From Elusimicrobia bacterium GWF2_62_30 (GTDB lineage Bacteria; Elusimicrobiota; Elusimicrobia; Elusimicrobiales; UBA9959), in contig MGUK01000049.1 of NCBI GenBank assembly GCA_001799995.1, positions 1 through 38,184 of the forward strand: 38,184 nucleotides of DNA, in the 5' to 3' direction. The notes beneath the pieces were generated by a model, which was not told the origin of the DNA, did no database searches, and saw nothing but the letters and a program-made list of their open reading frames with translations. A program made the position numbers and the translations under genes. This document shows, one piece after another, positions 1 to 7,756 of this stretch; position 1 is the first letter of the stretch; each line of letters begins with the position of its first letter.

Positions 1-70
1 CTATGCCCAGGTCGCGCGGCGCCTTTAAGACGGATACCAAGGCTATGTTCTCGCCTGTCCTCATTGACAT
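1..70 (-). CDS. 5' end of an unidentified gene, cut by the window edge
   Basis: A minus-strand reading frame starts with ATG at 70-68 (a second in-frame ATG is at 64-62) and stays open to the left edge, giving 23 residues that begin MSMRTGENIALVSVL. A Shine-Dalgarno-like AGGAAAG lies a few bases before the first ATG. A minus-strand promoter-like pair, TTGGAC and TAGTAT with a 17-base spacer, lies just upstream, overlapping the small RNA candidate on the other strand. I do not recognise the family from so short a piece. The start signals make a real gene more likely than chance, but this rests on little sequence. Confidence 0.45.
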   Translation of the reverse strand, partial: MSMRTGENIALVSVLKAPRDLGI

Positions 71-93
71 AATTACTTTCCTGGTGGTATACT
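64..93 (+). promoter_or_regulatory. Sigma-70-like promoter of the candidate small RNA
   Basis: TTGACA at 64-69 matches the -35 consensus and TATACT at 88-93 is one base from the -10 consensus, with an 18-base spacer. Transcription would begin near base 100, which is exactly where the closing stem of the downstream structured RNA begins. It overlaps the 5' end of the divergent minus-strand gene. Confidence 0.55.
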
Positions 94-99
94 ATTTAT

Positions 100-200
100 G
101 AAGAGCGGTAAGTCCAAAGCAGGTGGTTCCGGGTGTTCTCCTCCGTATGGTGGCCTATAGCCCGGGCGACAAGCCTGCCAGGCCCGCTCTTCTTCTTTTT
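100..200 (+). ncRNA. Candidate structured small RNA of about 95-100 nt
   Basis: The predicted transcript starts with GAAGAGCGG (100-108), which pairs perfectly with CCGCTCTTC (184-192). The second arm runs directly into a T-rich tract (193-200), as in a Rho-independent terminator. Inside, GCAGG (119-123) can pair with CCTGC (174-178) and CCGGG (129-133) with CCCGG (161-165), giving a rod-like fold. A consensus-quality promoter ends 7 bases before the stem. Length and rod shape recall 4.5S/SRP RNA, but I cannot find the conserved SRP core motif, so I do not name it. The only plus-strand reading frame inside is a 20-codon one starting at 98, which would place the ATG at or before the transcript start. 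Confidence 0.5.
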
Positions 201-843
201 ATCCCTTGTAAATCCCGTCAAATACTACCCGCGCGCTGAAGATATTTAGCCACTCTGTATCTTTGCGCTCATATTTCCTGAATATCCCCCAGGCAAACAG
301 GTCCGCAGCCTGGAGCTGCGGCACTTCCTGCGAGGACATGTGTAATATTTCCAGCGGGACATGGGGATTTAATCTGGACTCCACTTGCGCGATAATGTGG
401 CGATTGAATTCGCGTATTTGTGGGCGTGTTTTTCTTTTGTCCACTGTGATGATCACCCGCACATGAGAATCGTTGAGACTGACTCGGTTGAGAACAAGGT
501 ACGAGAGGTAGTTGTAAATTCTTTCTTTGTCCTGGCAGAAGTCCTGCATGGCTGCCTCCTTCTGCACCGTTATTGAGTAGATCCGGAACGGAATAGGCCG
601 TGCTATCCCATAGAAGTATTTTTTTGTCGCGAGGTCGGCAGCGCTCCCTTTTAACTCGCCTGAGCTCTCGCCCCGCAGCGCCTTTAGTTTACGCCGAAGC
701 GTTAATTTTACTGCTGTGCCGAGAGCGCGGTTGTTATCAAATCCGTGGATTTCGAGTACCGCTATTGTGAAATGTACGGTTGGTTTGTGATTTACAAAAT
801 CAAACCCCAGGTCGCCGCTTTCGTCCAGGTAGAGATAAAGCAT
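199..843 (-). CDS. DUF3800 family protein
   Basis: This 214-residue protein has the DUF3800 signature: an N-terminal YLYLDESGDLGF strand with two acidic residues, a central VIITVDKR segment, and a C-terminal LQAADLFAWGIFRKYE motif. The family has an RNase H-like pattern of scattered acidic residues and is often found in mobile or defence-linked regions, but its biochemical role is not established. A longer frame begins at 894, but I chose the ATG at 843 because a G-rich Shine-Dalgarno (GTGGGGGG) precedes it while 894 has none, and the extra 17 residues do not look like the family. It is a single gene, convergent with the small RNA candidate at 100-200. The family call is firm; the function is unknown. 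Confidence 0.8.
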   Translation of the reverse strand: MLYLYLDESGDLGFDFVNHKPTVHFTIAVLEIHGFDNNRALGTAVKLTLRRKLKALRGESSGELKGSAADLATKKYFYGIARPIPFRIYSITVQKEAAMQDFCQDKERIYNYLSYLVLNRVSLNDSHVRVIITVDKRKTRPQIREFNRHIIAQVESRLNPHVPLEILHMSSQEVPQLQAADLFAWGIFRKYERKDTEWLNIFSARVVFDGIYKG

Positions 844-867
844 AAGCCCCCCACGCCGCATAAATAG

Positions 868-906
868 CATAGCAGGCCAACCCGACAAAGGCATGACGGG
901 TTTACG
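868..906. repeat. Small inverted repeat upstream of the DUF3800 gene
   Basis: AACCCG and CGGGTT face each other inside an outer GGCC...GGCC pair. The element fills most of the short gap between the DUF3800 start and the end of the DUF2914 gene. It could be a weak hairpin or a decayed intergenic palindrome. There is no T-tract, so I do not call it a terminator. Confidence 0.3.
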
Positions 907-921
907 AAGGCCAGGGGCCCC

Positions 922-2004
922 CTAGCGCAGGAGGATGCGCGGTTCGCGCGGGGCGGTGGAAGGGTCGGGGACCACGGTAAGGTCTATGCGGCCCAGTTCG
1001 CGGCCGTCGGAGGTTACTATCTCTACCCGCCAGCGGCCGGGCTGGTAGTTGGCTTTGGCGGTGAAGGCGCGCCAGCCGCCGTCGCGGCCGCCGGTAATGG
1101 CCAGCGGGATGGTGTCAGGCCGGCTCCAGCCGTCCGGGGCGCGCCAGCGCCAGCGCACGGCCAGGCGCTCGTTAAAGTGCGTAGGCGCGAACACCACCAC
1201 CCAGCAGTAGATAGCGTCCCCGGGCCGCGCCAGGAATTTCTGGTCGCCCCGCTGCCAGAACTTCCAGCGGGGGCGCGTGGTGGTCAGTTCGAACCCGGCT
1301 CCCTGTCGGCTGACGCCGTGGTAAATGCCTATTTCCGACAGCGCCATAGGCACCGGGGGAATGACATTGGCGAAATAGAGCAGGGTGAACAGGGCGGCCA
1401 CGCCGGCAAAGGGATACACCACATGCCTTCGCACCAGCAGCCGCTGGTGGGGCAGGCTCGCGTAAAGCCGCCAGGTAAGCAGCGCAATGCAGGCGCTGGC
1501 CCCCGCCAGGGAGCCCAGGAAGGGCAAGACGCCGATGCGGCCCATCAGGGTGGGGATGAGGTAGGTGAAGTACGACACCAGGCACAGGCTGAACAGGCTC
1601 ATGCGCAGCAGCGTGCCGGAGTCTTTGAACGGCTTCAGTTCGTTTATAGCCAGCACGGTGACCAGGGCCAGCAGGAACAGCAGCGAGGTGCCCAGCGAGG
1701 CGCTTTTGAAATAGAAGAGCGTGTAGATGTTAAGCAGGGTGCCCAGCATGAAATGCGTGGCCCCTACATGGTAGCGCCAGGCGGTCTTAAGGCGCTCGTG
1801 CGGGACGAAGCCGCCGTGGCTTTCGCGCAGCTCCAGCCCGGTCAGGTACGCGCACAGCGAAAGATACGTGGCCTGGTGGATGATGTTGTGCGGCTTGTCG
1901 ATGCGCCCCACCGCCAGCACGTCGAACAGGAAGCCGGCCACGAATAAACCCGCGGTGCAGGCGGGTTCATGTTCGTTATAATATTTTTTAACGCGTTCCA
2001 GCAT
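922..2004 (-). CDS. Multi-pass membrane protein with C-terminal DUF2914 domain
   Basis: This is a 360-residue protein. Its first two thirds hold a series of hydrophobic segments (about six to seven), for example around residues 90-120, 130-150, 155-175 and 190-215. The last 100 or so residues form a soluble domain resembling DUF2914, with the family-like stretches RWRWRAPDGW, GGWRAFTAKA and GRWRVEIVT followed by GRELGRIDLTVV. The DUF2914 domain is probably a beta-sandwich outside the membrane; its role is unknown. The start at 2004 has no clear Shine-Dalgarno. The truncated palindromic repeat at 2021-2078 sits directly upstream, so local promoter signals may have been reshaped. Confidence 0.72.
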   Translation of the reverse strand: MLERVKKYYNEHEPACTAGLFVAGFLFDVLAVGRIDKPHNIIHQATYLSLCAYLTGLELRESHGGFVPHERLKTAWRYHVGATHFMLGTLLNIYTLFYFKSASLGTSLLFLLALVTVLAINELKPFKDSGTLLRMSLFSLCLVSYFTYLIPTLMGRIGVLPFLGSLAGASACIALLTWRLYASLPHQRLLVRRHVVYPFAGVAALFTLLYFANVIPPVPMALSEIGIYHGVSRQGAGFELTTTRPRWKFWQRGDQKFLARPGDAIYCWVVVFAPTHFNERLAVRWRWRAPDGWSRPDTIPLAITGGRDGGWRAFTAKANYQPGRWRVEIVTSDGRELGRIDLTVVPDPSTAPREPRILLR

Positions 2005-2020
2005 CTGTTAAAAATTATCA

Positions 2021-2078
2021 TTTATCGGCTTTCGGTTCAATTTGTTAATAAAAAGTCATATAGTCATCAGCGTCCCCT
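2021..2078. repeat. Truncated AGGGGACG-family palindromic element (right arm only)
   Basis: This stretch matches the right two thirds of the full element at 8882-8965 almost base for base, ending AGTCATCAGCGTCCCCT. The left arm is missing; only unrelated AT-rich sequence lies before it. It occupies the gap between the DUF2914 gene and the 904-residue kinase. Confidence 0.75.
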
Positions 2079-2087
2079 GGCCCGCGC

Positions 2088-4802
2088 TTAAGCCTTGGCG
2101 CGGTCGGCGGGGCCGTCCAGCACCTCGCGTATTTTTGCGGTCAGCGTCTCGAACGTGAACGGTTTATACAGCAACGCTATCCCAGGCTCGAGAACCCCGT
2201 GTTTTACCATGGAGTTGTCGGTATAGCCGGACATGAACAAGGTGCGGGGCACCAGCTTCCGGCGCGCCAGCTCCGCGGCCAGCTCCCTGCCGCTCATGCC
2301 GGGCATGACCACGTCCGTCAGAAGAAGGTCTACCGGTTTGCCGTGGCGCTCGGCGGCCGCCAGGGCCTCTTTGCCGTCGGCGGCGGAGAGCACGGTATAG
2401 CCGCTGGCGCGCAGCTGGCGCTCGCCGAGGCGGCGCAAACTGTCGTCATCCTCCACGAACAGCACCGTCTCGGTCCCCTTTTGGGGACCTGCCGGCACTT
2501 TACCGCCGGAAGTTTCCGCGGGCCCGCCCGCCGCCAGCGGGAAATACAATTTGAAAACCGTGCCCTTGCCCGGCTCGCTCTCGACCGTTATATCGCCCCC
2601 GCTTTGCTTTACGGTCCCATAAACCATAGAAAGCCCCAGCCCGGTGCCTTTGCCCTGGGCCTTTGTGGTATAGAACGGCTCGAACAAATGCTTTTTAACC
2701 TCCGGGCTCATGCCGCTGCCGTTGTCCCCCACCTTTACGCAAGCAACCCGGCCGCGCGCGAAGGCCGGCCGGGCCGCGAAGAATTCATCTGGCGGCAGCA
2801 GCACCTCCGTTTCCAGCGTTATCTTCCCGGCATTCCCGACGGCGTCGCGCGCGTTCACCACCAGGTTCATAGCCGCCTGCTCTATCAGGCCGGGATCCAC
2901 CAGGACAAGACAGGGAGCGGAGCTGAATTTTGTGGATAATTTTATGCCTTCACCTATAATGCGGCCGAGCATCTTGGTCATGTCGTTGAACGTCTTGTTC
3001 AGGTCCGTCACTTTGGGGTCTATGATCTGCCGCCGGCTGAAGGCCAGGAGCTGGCGCGTAAGGGTGGAGGCGCGGTCGGCGGCGCTCATGATCTCGTTCA
3101 TATCCCCGCGGTTCGGGTCCTCCGGTTCGAGAGCGCCGGTAACCATGGCGCAGTAGCCCTTTATGGCTGTCAGGATGTTGTTGAAGTCATGCGCGATGCC
3201 GCCCGCCAGGAGCCCGACCGCTTCCATTTTCTGGGCCTGATAAAACTGCCCTTCGAGCCTGAGCTGCTCCGTAATATCTTTCGTCACCGCCACATAGTTC
3301 ACTATTTTCCCGGAGGGGTCCTTCACCGCTGAAATGGTTGATTCCTCGGTGTAGTAAGTCCCGTCCTTGCGCTTGTTGACGATGCGGCCCGCCCAGGTTT
3401 TGCCGGCAGCGATGGTATCCCATAAGCCGCGGTGGAAGGCCGCGTCCTGTTTGCCGCTTTTGAGCAGCCGGGGATTCTTCCCCAACGCCTCCCCGCGGAG
3501 ATAGCCGGTCACCGTCTCAAAGGCCGGATTTACATACTGGATATTCCCCTCTATATCGGTGATAATTACGATCTCGCCGGCTTGCTCGATGGCTTTAGTG
3601 AGCAGTTCACGTTCGGCGTCGGCCTGTACGCGTTCGGTTATGTCGAGCATCCTGACTACGAGGTTAATTTTCCCCTGCTTATCCTTGTAGTCCGTCATGT
3701 ACATTTCCCCCAGGCGTTTTTGTCCGTCCGCCCTCAGGAAAAAAAACTGGTAGTTATGTTCATAAGGGAGGCCCGCGACGGCTTTTTGAAAATTAGGAAG
3801 CACAAGGGCGGCCGACTCCGGCGCCAGGAACTTGAGGAAAGAATCCACGGCCAGATATTCTTCGCGCGAATAGCCGCCCACGGACAGCGCCCAGTCGTTC
3901 ACCCATAAGAACCGGCCCTGCTCGTTCAGGATGCAAATGGCGTTATTGGCGTATTCCGCTACGGCGCGGTAGCGTTCCTCGCTCTCGCGCAGCACCAGCC
4001 GCGCTTCCTCCATCTCCGTGGTGTCGCGGTAAACGGCCGTGATCTGCCCGTCCGGCAGGCGGTAGACGGTGTTTTCACGCCAGCCCCTGCGCTTGTCGTC
4101 TTTATAATAGGAGGAAGTCAGCGTGCGGGGGTTGCCGTCCGCGGCCGTCCGCCGCATTATTTCCAGCAGGCCAAGCTCTTTCACGCCCGGGAAAACCTCG
4201 GTGATCTTTTTGCCGACCAGGTCTTTTTTGGCGACGCCGTCCAGGCGTTCGGCTTCCGGGTTGAAATCCAGGAATATAAAATCCCGGCCGTCTTCCGACG
4301 GTTTATAAAAGGCCACGCCCATAGGCAGGTTCTCAAAGAACCCGCGGAAGCGCGCGTCGCTTTCCTTCAACTGGTCCCGCTCCCGCGAGAGCGCCAGTGC
4401 CTGCCGTTCACATTGGGCCCTCAGGCGGTAAAGCTCGGTATGGGTCCGCATCTTGTACAGGAGTTCGTCGCGGTGAAAGGACTTAGAAAAGAAATCCACG
4501 GCGCCTAGCTTAAGGCCCTCTACGCGTTCAGGGGTTTCAGCAATGCCGCTTAAAAAGATCACAGGGATCCCGCTGGTTTCCGGCCTGGCCTTGAGTTGTT
4601 TTATAACCTCGAACCCGTCCATGCCCGGCATGCGGATATCCAGAAAAATGAGTTCCGGAACCTTAACCGCCACCGCGGCCAGCGCCGCCTCGCCGCTGTC
4701 GGCCGTGCGCACGCTGCAGCCTTCATCCGTAAGCGTTTGACTAAACAGCGCCAGGAAAGCGTGATCGTCATCAATGACCAGAATTTCGCCTTTATTATTC
4801 AT
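2088..4802 (-). CDS. Hybrid sensor histidine kinase/response regulator (REC-PAS-PAS-PAS-HisKA-HATPase-REC)
   Basis: This is a 904-residue cytoplasmic signalling protein with no membrane segment. An N-terminal receiver (1-120) has the acidic cluster D11-D13, phospho-acceptor D55 and conserved K107. Three PAS-like modules follow at about 150-265, 275-390 and 400-512. The dimerisation domain holds the H-box GGIAHDFNNIL with His538. The ATPase domain shows the N-box (around N646-N650), DNGSGM (D693) and GKGTGLGL. A C-terminal receiver has D830. A receiver at each end suggests a phosphorelay that takes input from another kinase. It follows the 721-residue kinase gene by 17 bases and shares its H-box type and C-terminal half, so the two are probably co-transcribed paralogues. 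Signal and target are unknown. The start at 4802 has only a weak Shine-Dalgarno. Confidence 0.9.
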   Translation of the reverse strand: MNNKGEILVIDDDHAFLALFSQTLTDEGCSVRTADSGEAALAAVAVKVPELIFLDIRMPGMDGFEVIKQLKARPETSGIPVIFLSGIAETPERVEGLKLGAVDFFSKSFHRDELLYKMRTHTELYRLRAQCERQALALSRERDQLKESDARFRGFFENLPMGVAFYKPSEDGRDFIFLDFNPEAERLDGVAKKDLVGKKITEVFPGVKELGLLEIMRRTAADGNPRTLTSSYYKDDKRRGWRENTVYRLPDGQITAVYRDTTEMEEARLVLRESEERYRAVAEYANNAICILNEQGRFLWVNDWALSVGGYSREEYLAVDSFLKFLAPESAALVLPNFQKAVAGLPYEHNYQFFFLRADGQKRLGEMYMTDYKDKQGKINLVVRMLDITERVQADAERELLTKAIEQAGEIVIITDIEGNIQYVNPAFETVTGYLRGEALGKNPRLLKSGKQDAAFHRGLWDTIAAGKTWAGRIVNKRKDGTYYTEESTISAVKDPSGKIVNYVAVTKDITEQLRLEGQFYQAQKMEAVGLLAGGIAHDFNNILTAIKGYCAMVTGALEPEDPNRGDMNEIMSAADRASTLTRQLLAFSRRQIIDPKVTDLNKTFNDMTKMLGRIIGEGIKLSTKFSSAPCLVLVDPGLIEQAAMNLVVNARDAVGNAGKITLETEVLLPPDEFFAARPAFARGRVACVKVGDNGSGMSPEVKKHLFEPFYTTKAQGKGTGLGLSMVYGTVKQSGGDITVESEPGKGTVFKLYFPLAAGGPAETSGGKVPAGPQKGTETVLFVEDDDSLRRLGERQLRASGYTVLSAADGKEALAAAERHGKPVDLLLTDVVMPGMSGRELAAELARRKLVPRTLFMSGYTDNSMVKHGVLEPGIALLYKPFTFETLTAKIREVLDGPADRAKA

Positions 4803-4819
4803 AATTCCGGCGCCCGCGC

Positions 4820-6985
4820 CTAAGCCTTGGCCTGGCCGGCGGGGCCGTCCAGCACCTCCCGCAGTTTCAGGGCAAGGGCGTCGGCCGTGAAAGGTTTATA
4901 GATGAACGCCAGGCCCGGCTCGAGGACGCCGTGTTTGGCAATGGCCTCGTCGGTATAGCCGGACATGTACAGCGTCCTTGCGGCAAGGCCCCTGCGCGCT
5001 ACTTCCAGCGCCAGGTCCCGGCCGTTCATGCCCGGCATTACCACGTCGGTTAGCAGCAGGTCTACGGGCCGGCCGTAGCGCTCAAGCGCCTGCAGCGCGC
5101 CAACCCCGTCGGCGGCTGCAAGCACGGTGTACCCGTTCTCCCGGAGCAGACGCTCCCCGAGGCGGCGCAGCATCCGGTCGTCTTCCACCAGCAGGATCGT
5201 TTCGGTGCCGGACAGCGAGGCCGGTTTCTCACCGGGCTTCTCCGCCTGCTGCTGCGCCGGCGCGGCGAGAGGCAGATATATGAAAAAGGCCGCGCCCTTG
5301 CCGGGCTCGCTTTCAACCTCTATCTCTCCGCCGCTCTGCTTAACTATCCCGAGTATAGCCGGCAGCCCCAGCCCCGTGCCGCGGCCGTCGGGCTTGGTCG
5401 TAAAAAAAGGTTCAAAGATATGGCTGCGGACTTCGGCGGTCATCCCGTGGCCGGTATCTTGCGCCGTCAGCTTTACCAGCGGGCCGCGCTTCAGCGCCGG
5501 GTGAGCGGCGGTAAAGCCCGCCTCAGGCGCCAGGATCTCGCTCGTTATAGTTATCGTCCCGCCGCCGGGCATGGCGTCCCGCGCGTTGACGGCCAGGTTC
5601 ATCACCAGCTGCTCCAGCTGGCCCGCGTCCGCAAGTACCAGGCAGGGCGCGCCGAACAGCCTGGTTTCCAGGGTGACATCCTCGCCTATAAGGCCTTTCA
5701 ACATCTTGACCATATCGGTTACGGTCGTATTCAGGTCCAGCACCTTGGGTATTATTACCTGGCGCCGGCTGAAGGTAAGCAGTTGGCGGGTAAGCCCCTC
5801 CGCGCGCTTTGCGGCCACCAGTATCTCCTGCGCGTCCGCCAGCCTGGGATCTCCGGGAGCATAGCTTTTGGCGATGACCCCGCCGTAGTATTGAATGGCG
5901 GTCAGAACATTGTTGAAGTCGTGAGCCACCCCGCCGGCCAGGCGCCCGACGGCCTCCAGCTTCTGCGCCTGCAGCAGCTGCTCCTGGAGCGCGCTCTTTT
6001 CCAGTTCGGCCGCTTTCCGGCCTGTTCTGTCGCGGGCGATGGAGAGCGCATACTGCTTGCCGCCGTACCCGAAAATACTGGTTGAGATCTCCACCGGGAT
6101 CCGCCGGCCGTCTTTGGCGGCGTGCTCCGTGTCAAAAACGGCCTGCCCGGTGTTGGCCAGACTTTTGAGCGCGGCTGCCTTGGCGTCGTCCGGTCCCCCG
6201 GCGTCTATATCCAGCGGCGTCAGCCTGAGCAGTTCGTCACGGCTGTAGCCCAGGCGCGCGCAGGCCACCCTGTTCACCTCTATGAATTTATCAAGCCTGC
6301 CGTCAGGCCAGCGGCCGTGGAGGAAGATGGCGTCGTTGGAATTTTCGAACAGCGTCCTGAACCGCGCCTCGCTCTCTACCAGGCCTTCTTCCGTATCCCT
6401 GCTCCTGCGCTGATGTATCAGCAGGGCGCTCAACAGCACCGTGCCTAACGGGAAGATGACCATCAGCGGCAAAGCGGCCTTGCGCAGCGCCTCCAGCGCC
6501 AGCGGCCAGGGAAGGAGCAGCACGCAGGCCAGCTGCACCAGGTGCAGCGTGACGCCGAAAAGCAACAGCTCCAGCAGCCCGCCCTCAACGGTCAGCCGGG
6601 GCCGCAGCCGCCGCCAGGCCAGCCCCCAGCCCGCGCAGCCGAGTATGACCGCCAGCCCGGACAGGGCTCCCTGGCCGTCTATAATAAGCCTGTAGGCGCC
6701 GGCTATAACCGCCGCCAGCAACGTAGGGATGAATCCGAAGAACAGGCCGGCGACACCCAGGAGTATGGAGCGCGCGTCAAAAATAATGCCGGGGCGCAGC
6801 GTCCACGGATTCGCCATTAAAGCTATGCCCATAAGGCCCACCAGTACCCCGGTGAGCGCGTCCCGCCCGCCGGCGGGCAGGGCGGACCCGAACGGGACCT
6901 TGAACCTGATGCCGGAATATACGGCCACCATGACCAGCAGCAGGCTGGCGCTGTACACAAGGTCGATCAACAGAGGATGTCCCAT
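4820..6985 (-). CDS. Membrane-bound hybrid histidine kinase (5TMR-LYT-like, PAS, HisKA, HATPase, REC)
   Basis: This is a 721-residue protein. Residues 1-190 hold about five to six membrane segments of the LytS/YhcK 5TM receptor type, including the typical MANPWTLRPGIIFDARSIL stretch. A PAS module follows (about 205-325). The H-box GGVAHDFNNVL has His355, the N-box lies near N463-N467, DTGHGM has D510, and GRGTGLGL is the G2 box. The C-terminal receiver has D602/D603 and phospho-acceptor D647. LytS-type 5TM domains sense small ligands or the state of the envelope in other proteins; the ligand here cannot be read. It is the first gene of a two-kinase operon with the 904-residue protein. The start at 6985 has no visible Shine-Dalgarno. 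Confidence 0.9.
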   Translation of the reverse strand: MGHPLLIDLVYSASLLLVMVAVYSGIRFKVPFGSALPAGGRDALTGVLVGLMGIALMANPWTLRPGIIFDARSILLGVAGLFFGFIPTLLAAVIAGAYRLIIDGQGALSGLAVILGCAGWGLAWRRLRPRLTVEGGLLELLLFGVTLHLVQLACVLLLPWPLALEALRKAALPLMVIFPLGTVLLSALLIHQRRSRDTEEGLVESEARFRTLFENSNDAIFLHGRWPDGRLDKFIEVNRVACARLGYSRDELLRLTPLDIDAGGPDDAKAAALKSLANTGQAVFDTEHAAKDGRRIPVEISTSIFGYGGKQYALSIARDRTGRKAAELEKSALQEQLLQAQKLEAVGRLAGGVAHDFNNVLTAIQYYGGVIAKSYAPGDPRLADAQEILVAAKRAEGLTRQLLTFSRRQVIIPKVLDLNTTVTDMVKMLKGLIGEDVTLETRLFGAPCLVLADAGQLEQLVMNLAVNARDAMPGGGTITITSEILAPEAGFTAAHPALKRGPLVKLTAQDTGHGMTAEVRSHIFEPFFTTKPDGRGTGLGLPAILGIVKQSGGEIEVESEPGKGAAFFIYLPLAAPAQQQAEKPGEKPASLSGTETILLVEDDRMLRRLGERLLRENGYTVLAAADGVGALQALERYGRPVDLLLTDVVMPGMNGRDLALEVARRGLAARTLYMSGYTDEAIAKHGVLEPGLAFIYKPFTADALALKLREVLDGPAGQAKA

Positions 6986-7081
6986 AGTATTGGCCGCTTA
7001 ATATGTTTGGCTGCCCCGCTCCCGATCCGGTATCTATAAGATTAATATACGCTTTGTCCCGTTCACCGGCAATATGGACTT

Positions 7082-7141
7082 CTACGCGAGCGCGTAGGTA
7101 GTATCCCTTAAATCACGGGGCCTTCCGTAATACTACCACGC
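7082..7141. repeat. Overlapping inverted repeats in the divergent promoter region
   Basis: CTACGCG (7082-7088) and CGCGTAG (7091-7097) form one hairpin. Alternatively GCGT plus GGTAGTAT (7092-7104, one bulged base) pairs with ATACTACC plus ACGC (7130-7141). The two folds share bases and exclude each other. The second has an internal ACGG...CCGT hairpin. The element lies between the divergent kinase gene and the 7199 gene, so it may be an operator, an attenuator-like switch or another intergenic palindrome. Confidence 0.45.
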
Positions 7142-7185
7142 GGATTAAGCACAATTCCCGATAGCTTTAGCCAGGACCGGGCGGC

Positions 7186-7191
7186 TATACT
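7186..7191 (+). promoter_or_regulatory. -10 element, possible leaderless transcript for the 7199 gene
   Basis: TATACT at 7186-7191 is one base from the consensus and ends 7 bases before the A of ATG at 7199, the usual distance to a transcription start. I see no good -35 hexamer at the right distance. The missing Shine-Dalgarno fits leaderless translation but does not prove it. Confidence 0.35.
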
Positions 7192-7198
7192 TTCCGTA

Positions 7199-7756
7199 AT
7201 GAGCGTTACCGCGCACTACACAGAGTGCTATGTGCTTAACCGGCACTTTTCTTCGGCCCTGAATTTCCGCTGGCTGGTGGTGGGTTCCGCTTTTCCGGAC
7301 GCGTTCGTCTTCGACCGTGTTTTCATGTACACCATCGACATGAAAATGCATCGCGATTATTTTTTCGGCTGGTTCCACAGCCTGCCGGTGCCGCTGGCCC
7401 TGGGCGTGCTGGTGTATTTTCTTTTCGGGCGCCGGCCGGCCCTGGGTTTTATCGTCGGGAGCTGGCTTCACGTGCTGAGCGACGTGTTCGACCAGCTTGG
7501 GGTAAAGCTGTTCTGGCCGTTCCTGGACAAACGGTTCTCCGTCGGGATCTGGCCCTGGTCGGATACCACGGTCTGGTATGACTGGTACGTCTATTTCACC
7601 ACGCCGGCCTCCGGGCTGTTCGAGCTCTTCTTCTTTGTCTGGGCCGTGCTCATTATCAGGCGCCTGGAGGGCAGGTCCTTCCTGGAGAAGATGCTGCGGC
7701 CCTGGAAAGAAGCTCGGTGGTCGGAACGATATTCAGAGATCAGGCAGGTTCCTTAA
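7199..7756 (+). CDS. YdjM/DUF457-like inner-membrane metal-dependent hydrolase
   Basis: This is a 185-residue protein with about three to four membrane segments. Features of the YdjM/DUF457 group include an N-terminal histidine (MSVTAHYTE), AFPDAFVFDR, the HRDYFFGWFHS segment, and GSWLHVLSDVFDQ followed by KLFWPF. The family has conserved His and Asp residues and is annotated as membrane-bound metal-dependent hydrolase, with the substrate unknown. No Shine-Dalgarno is visible. TATACT at 7186-7191 ends 7 bases before the ATG, so the mRNA may be leaderless. The stop codon shares its last base with the start of the following kinase gene, which implies translational coupling. Confidence 0.7.
   Translation: MSVTAHYTECYVLNRHFSSALNFRWLVVGSAFPDAFVFDRVFMYTIDMKMHRDYFFGWFHSLPVPLALGVLVYFLFGRRPALGFIVGSWLHVLSDVFDQLGVKLFWPFLDKRFSVGIWPWSDTTVWYDWYVYFTTPASGLFELFFFVWAVLIIRRLEGRSFLEKMLRPWKEARWSERYSEIRQVP

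Noticed and set aside
100..200. Signal recognition particle (4.5S) RNA
   Set aside because: Size and rod shape fit, but the nearly invariant SRP core with its GGAA-type loop region cannot be found on either strand.
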